Made by a program: the position numbers and the translations under genes
Notes under the pieces: generated by a model
What the model was told of the DNA's origin: nothing
Database searches by the model: none
The model's input: the letters and a program-made list of their open reading frames with translations, nothing else
NCBI RefSeq assembly: GCF_027627575.1
Contig: NZ_CP114065.1
Coordinates: 682,001-746,000 of the forward strand
Direction of reading: 5' to 3'
DNA from: Kribbella sp. CA-293567
GTDB lineage: Bacteria; Actinomycetota; Actinomycetes; Propionibacteriales; Kribbellaceae
DNA: 64,000 nucleotides
Shown: positions 63,437-64,000 of the stretch, one piece after another
Numbering within the stretch: the stretch's first letter is position 1
How the letters are laid out: every line of letters begins with the position of its first letter

Positions 63437-64000
63437 ATGGTGCCTTGGGCCGATCACGCGATCTGGTGGCAGGTCTACCCGCTGGGATTCGTCGGCGCCG
63501 AGGACGCCGCGCTGCCCACCGGATTCCGGACCGCCCGGCTCGGCCGGCTGGAGAACTGGCTCGACTACCTGGTCGAGCTGGGCTGCAACGGGCTGCTGCT
63601 CGGGCCGATCTTCGAGTCCGAGACGCACGGGTACGACACCGTCGACCACTTCCGGATCGACGCGCGGCTGGGTGACTACGAGGACTTCGACTCGTTGGTT
63701 GCCGCGGCCAAGCAACGCGGGCTGCGGATTCTCCTGGACGGCGTGTTCAACCACGTCGCCCGGAGCTTCGAGGCACCGCCGGAGTGGTTCCGGTACCGGC
63801 CGGACGGGTCGCACGACACCTTCGAGGGCCACCAGCAGCTGGTGGTGCTCAACCACGACGAGCCCGCGGTGCGCGACCACGTGGTCGAGGTGATGTGTCA
63901 CTGGCTCGACCGGGGGATCGACGGCTGGCGCCTCGACGCGGCGTACGCGGTGGCGCCGGAGTTCTGGCGTGGGGTGCTGTCGCAGGTGCGCGAGCGGTTC
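63437..64000 (+). CDS. GH13 family glycosidase, N-terminal part (runs off the window)
   Basis: The first 188 residues have the alpha-amylase barrel opening WADHAIWWQVYPLGF, then GCNGLLLGPIFESETHGYDTVDHFRIDARLG (region before I), DGVFNHVARSF (conserved region I) and GWRLDAAYAV containing the catalytic-nucleophile Asp of region II. Regions III and IV lie beyond the end. The ATG has GAGGAGGG just upstream. Trehalose-, maltose- or alpha-glucan-acting enzymes share this start, so specificity stays open. Confidence 0.9.
   Translation, partial: MVPWADHAIWWQVYPLGFVGAEDAALPTGFRTARLGRLENWLDYLVELGCNGLLLGPIFESETHGYDTVDHFRIDARLGDYEDFDSLVAAAKQRGLRILLDGVFNHVARSFEAPPEWFRYRPDGSHDTFEGHQQLVVLNHDEPAVRDHVVEVMCHWLDRGIDGWRLDAAYAVAPEFWRGVLSQVRERF

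Overview
The window is high-GC actinobacterial DNA (G/C-ending codons, dense tail-overlapping genes, HspR/HAIR heat-shock control, SARP, SigE-type sigma factor, class E sortase). A soil actinomycete of the Kribbella/Nocardioidaceae type fits best, but that genus is a guess. I see no rRNA, tRNA, CRISPR array, insertion sequence or phage gene.

Left part (1-23 kb). The window opens inside hspR, the repressor at the end of a dnaK operon, followed by a very strong terminator and a 300-bp cluster of hairpins. clpB lies 6 kb away under a recognisable HAIR operator, so repressor and target are both in view. Between them are a GNAT acetyltransferase, two overlapping GT87 membrane mannosyltransferase-like genes and a NarL-type two-component system. 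After clpB come small metabolic genes, a secreted GH87-like beta-helix protein, a DMT transporter, a GntR/FadR regulator divergent from a sugar ABC importer lacking its own ATPase, a HAD phosphatase, an SDR, a repeat-bearing lipoprotein, and a divergent HxlR regulator/NmrA-type oxidoreductase pair sharing a palindromic operator.

Middle (23-33 kb). Four paralogous genes of about 790 codons lie head to tail. Each encodes XRE helix-turn-helix, NB-ARC/STAND NTPase with an MHD motif, and TPRs. The last three overlap by ATGA. The fourth carries a single frameshift near 31214 with an otherwise intact second half. Two LysR regulators, an aldo/keto reductase, an AlkZ-like HTH_42 protein and an RDD membrane protein follow.

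RiPP cluster (37.1-51.2 kb). This is the most interesting part. An AT-richer control region with tandem palindromes and a heptameric direct repeat precedes, in one direction: ABC exporter (ATPase and permease), a leader-binding ocin-ThiF-like protein, three short precursor peptides, a fused zinc-finger/YcaO cyclodehydratase, a two-lobed SagB-type azoline dehydrogenase, a glutamylating LanB-like dehydratase, a separate SpaB_C-type elimination protein, an M50 intramembrane protease with an apparent N-terminal recognition domain, and a small membrane/coiled-coil protein. The three precursors share a leader (LExxTFE, then acidic residues and Ala-Ala) and end in 28-32 residues that are almost only Cys, Ser and Thr. 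Each has exactly eight Cys and a common SCSTSSCC block. No separate pyridine synthase is present, so the expected product is a linear or otherwise undescribed polyazole/dehydroamino-acid peptide rather than a classical thiopeptide. A hairpin between the precursors and ycaO looks like an attenuator.

Right part (51-64 kb). Threonine catabolism (tdh-kbl), a class E sortase, pyrE, a LemA protein, a full-length AfsR-type SARP with upstream direct repeats, a DedA protein, a SpoU/TrmH-type methyltransferase, a SigE-family sigma factor with its membrane partner, and a truncated GH13 glycosidase. The SARP is a candidate activator of the RiPP operon, but only by inference.
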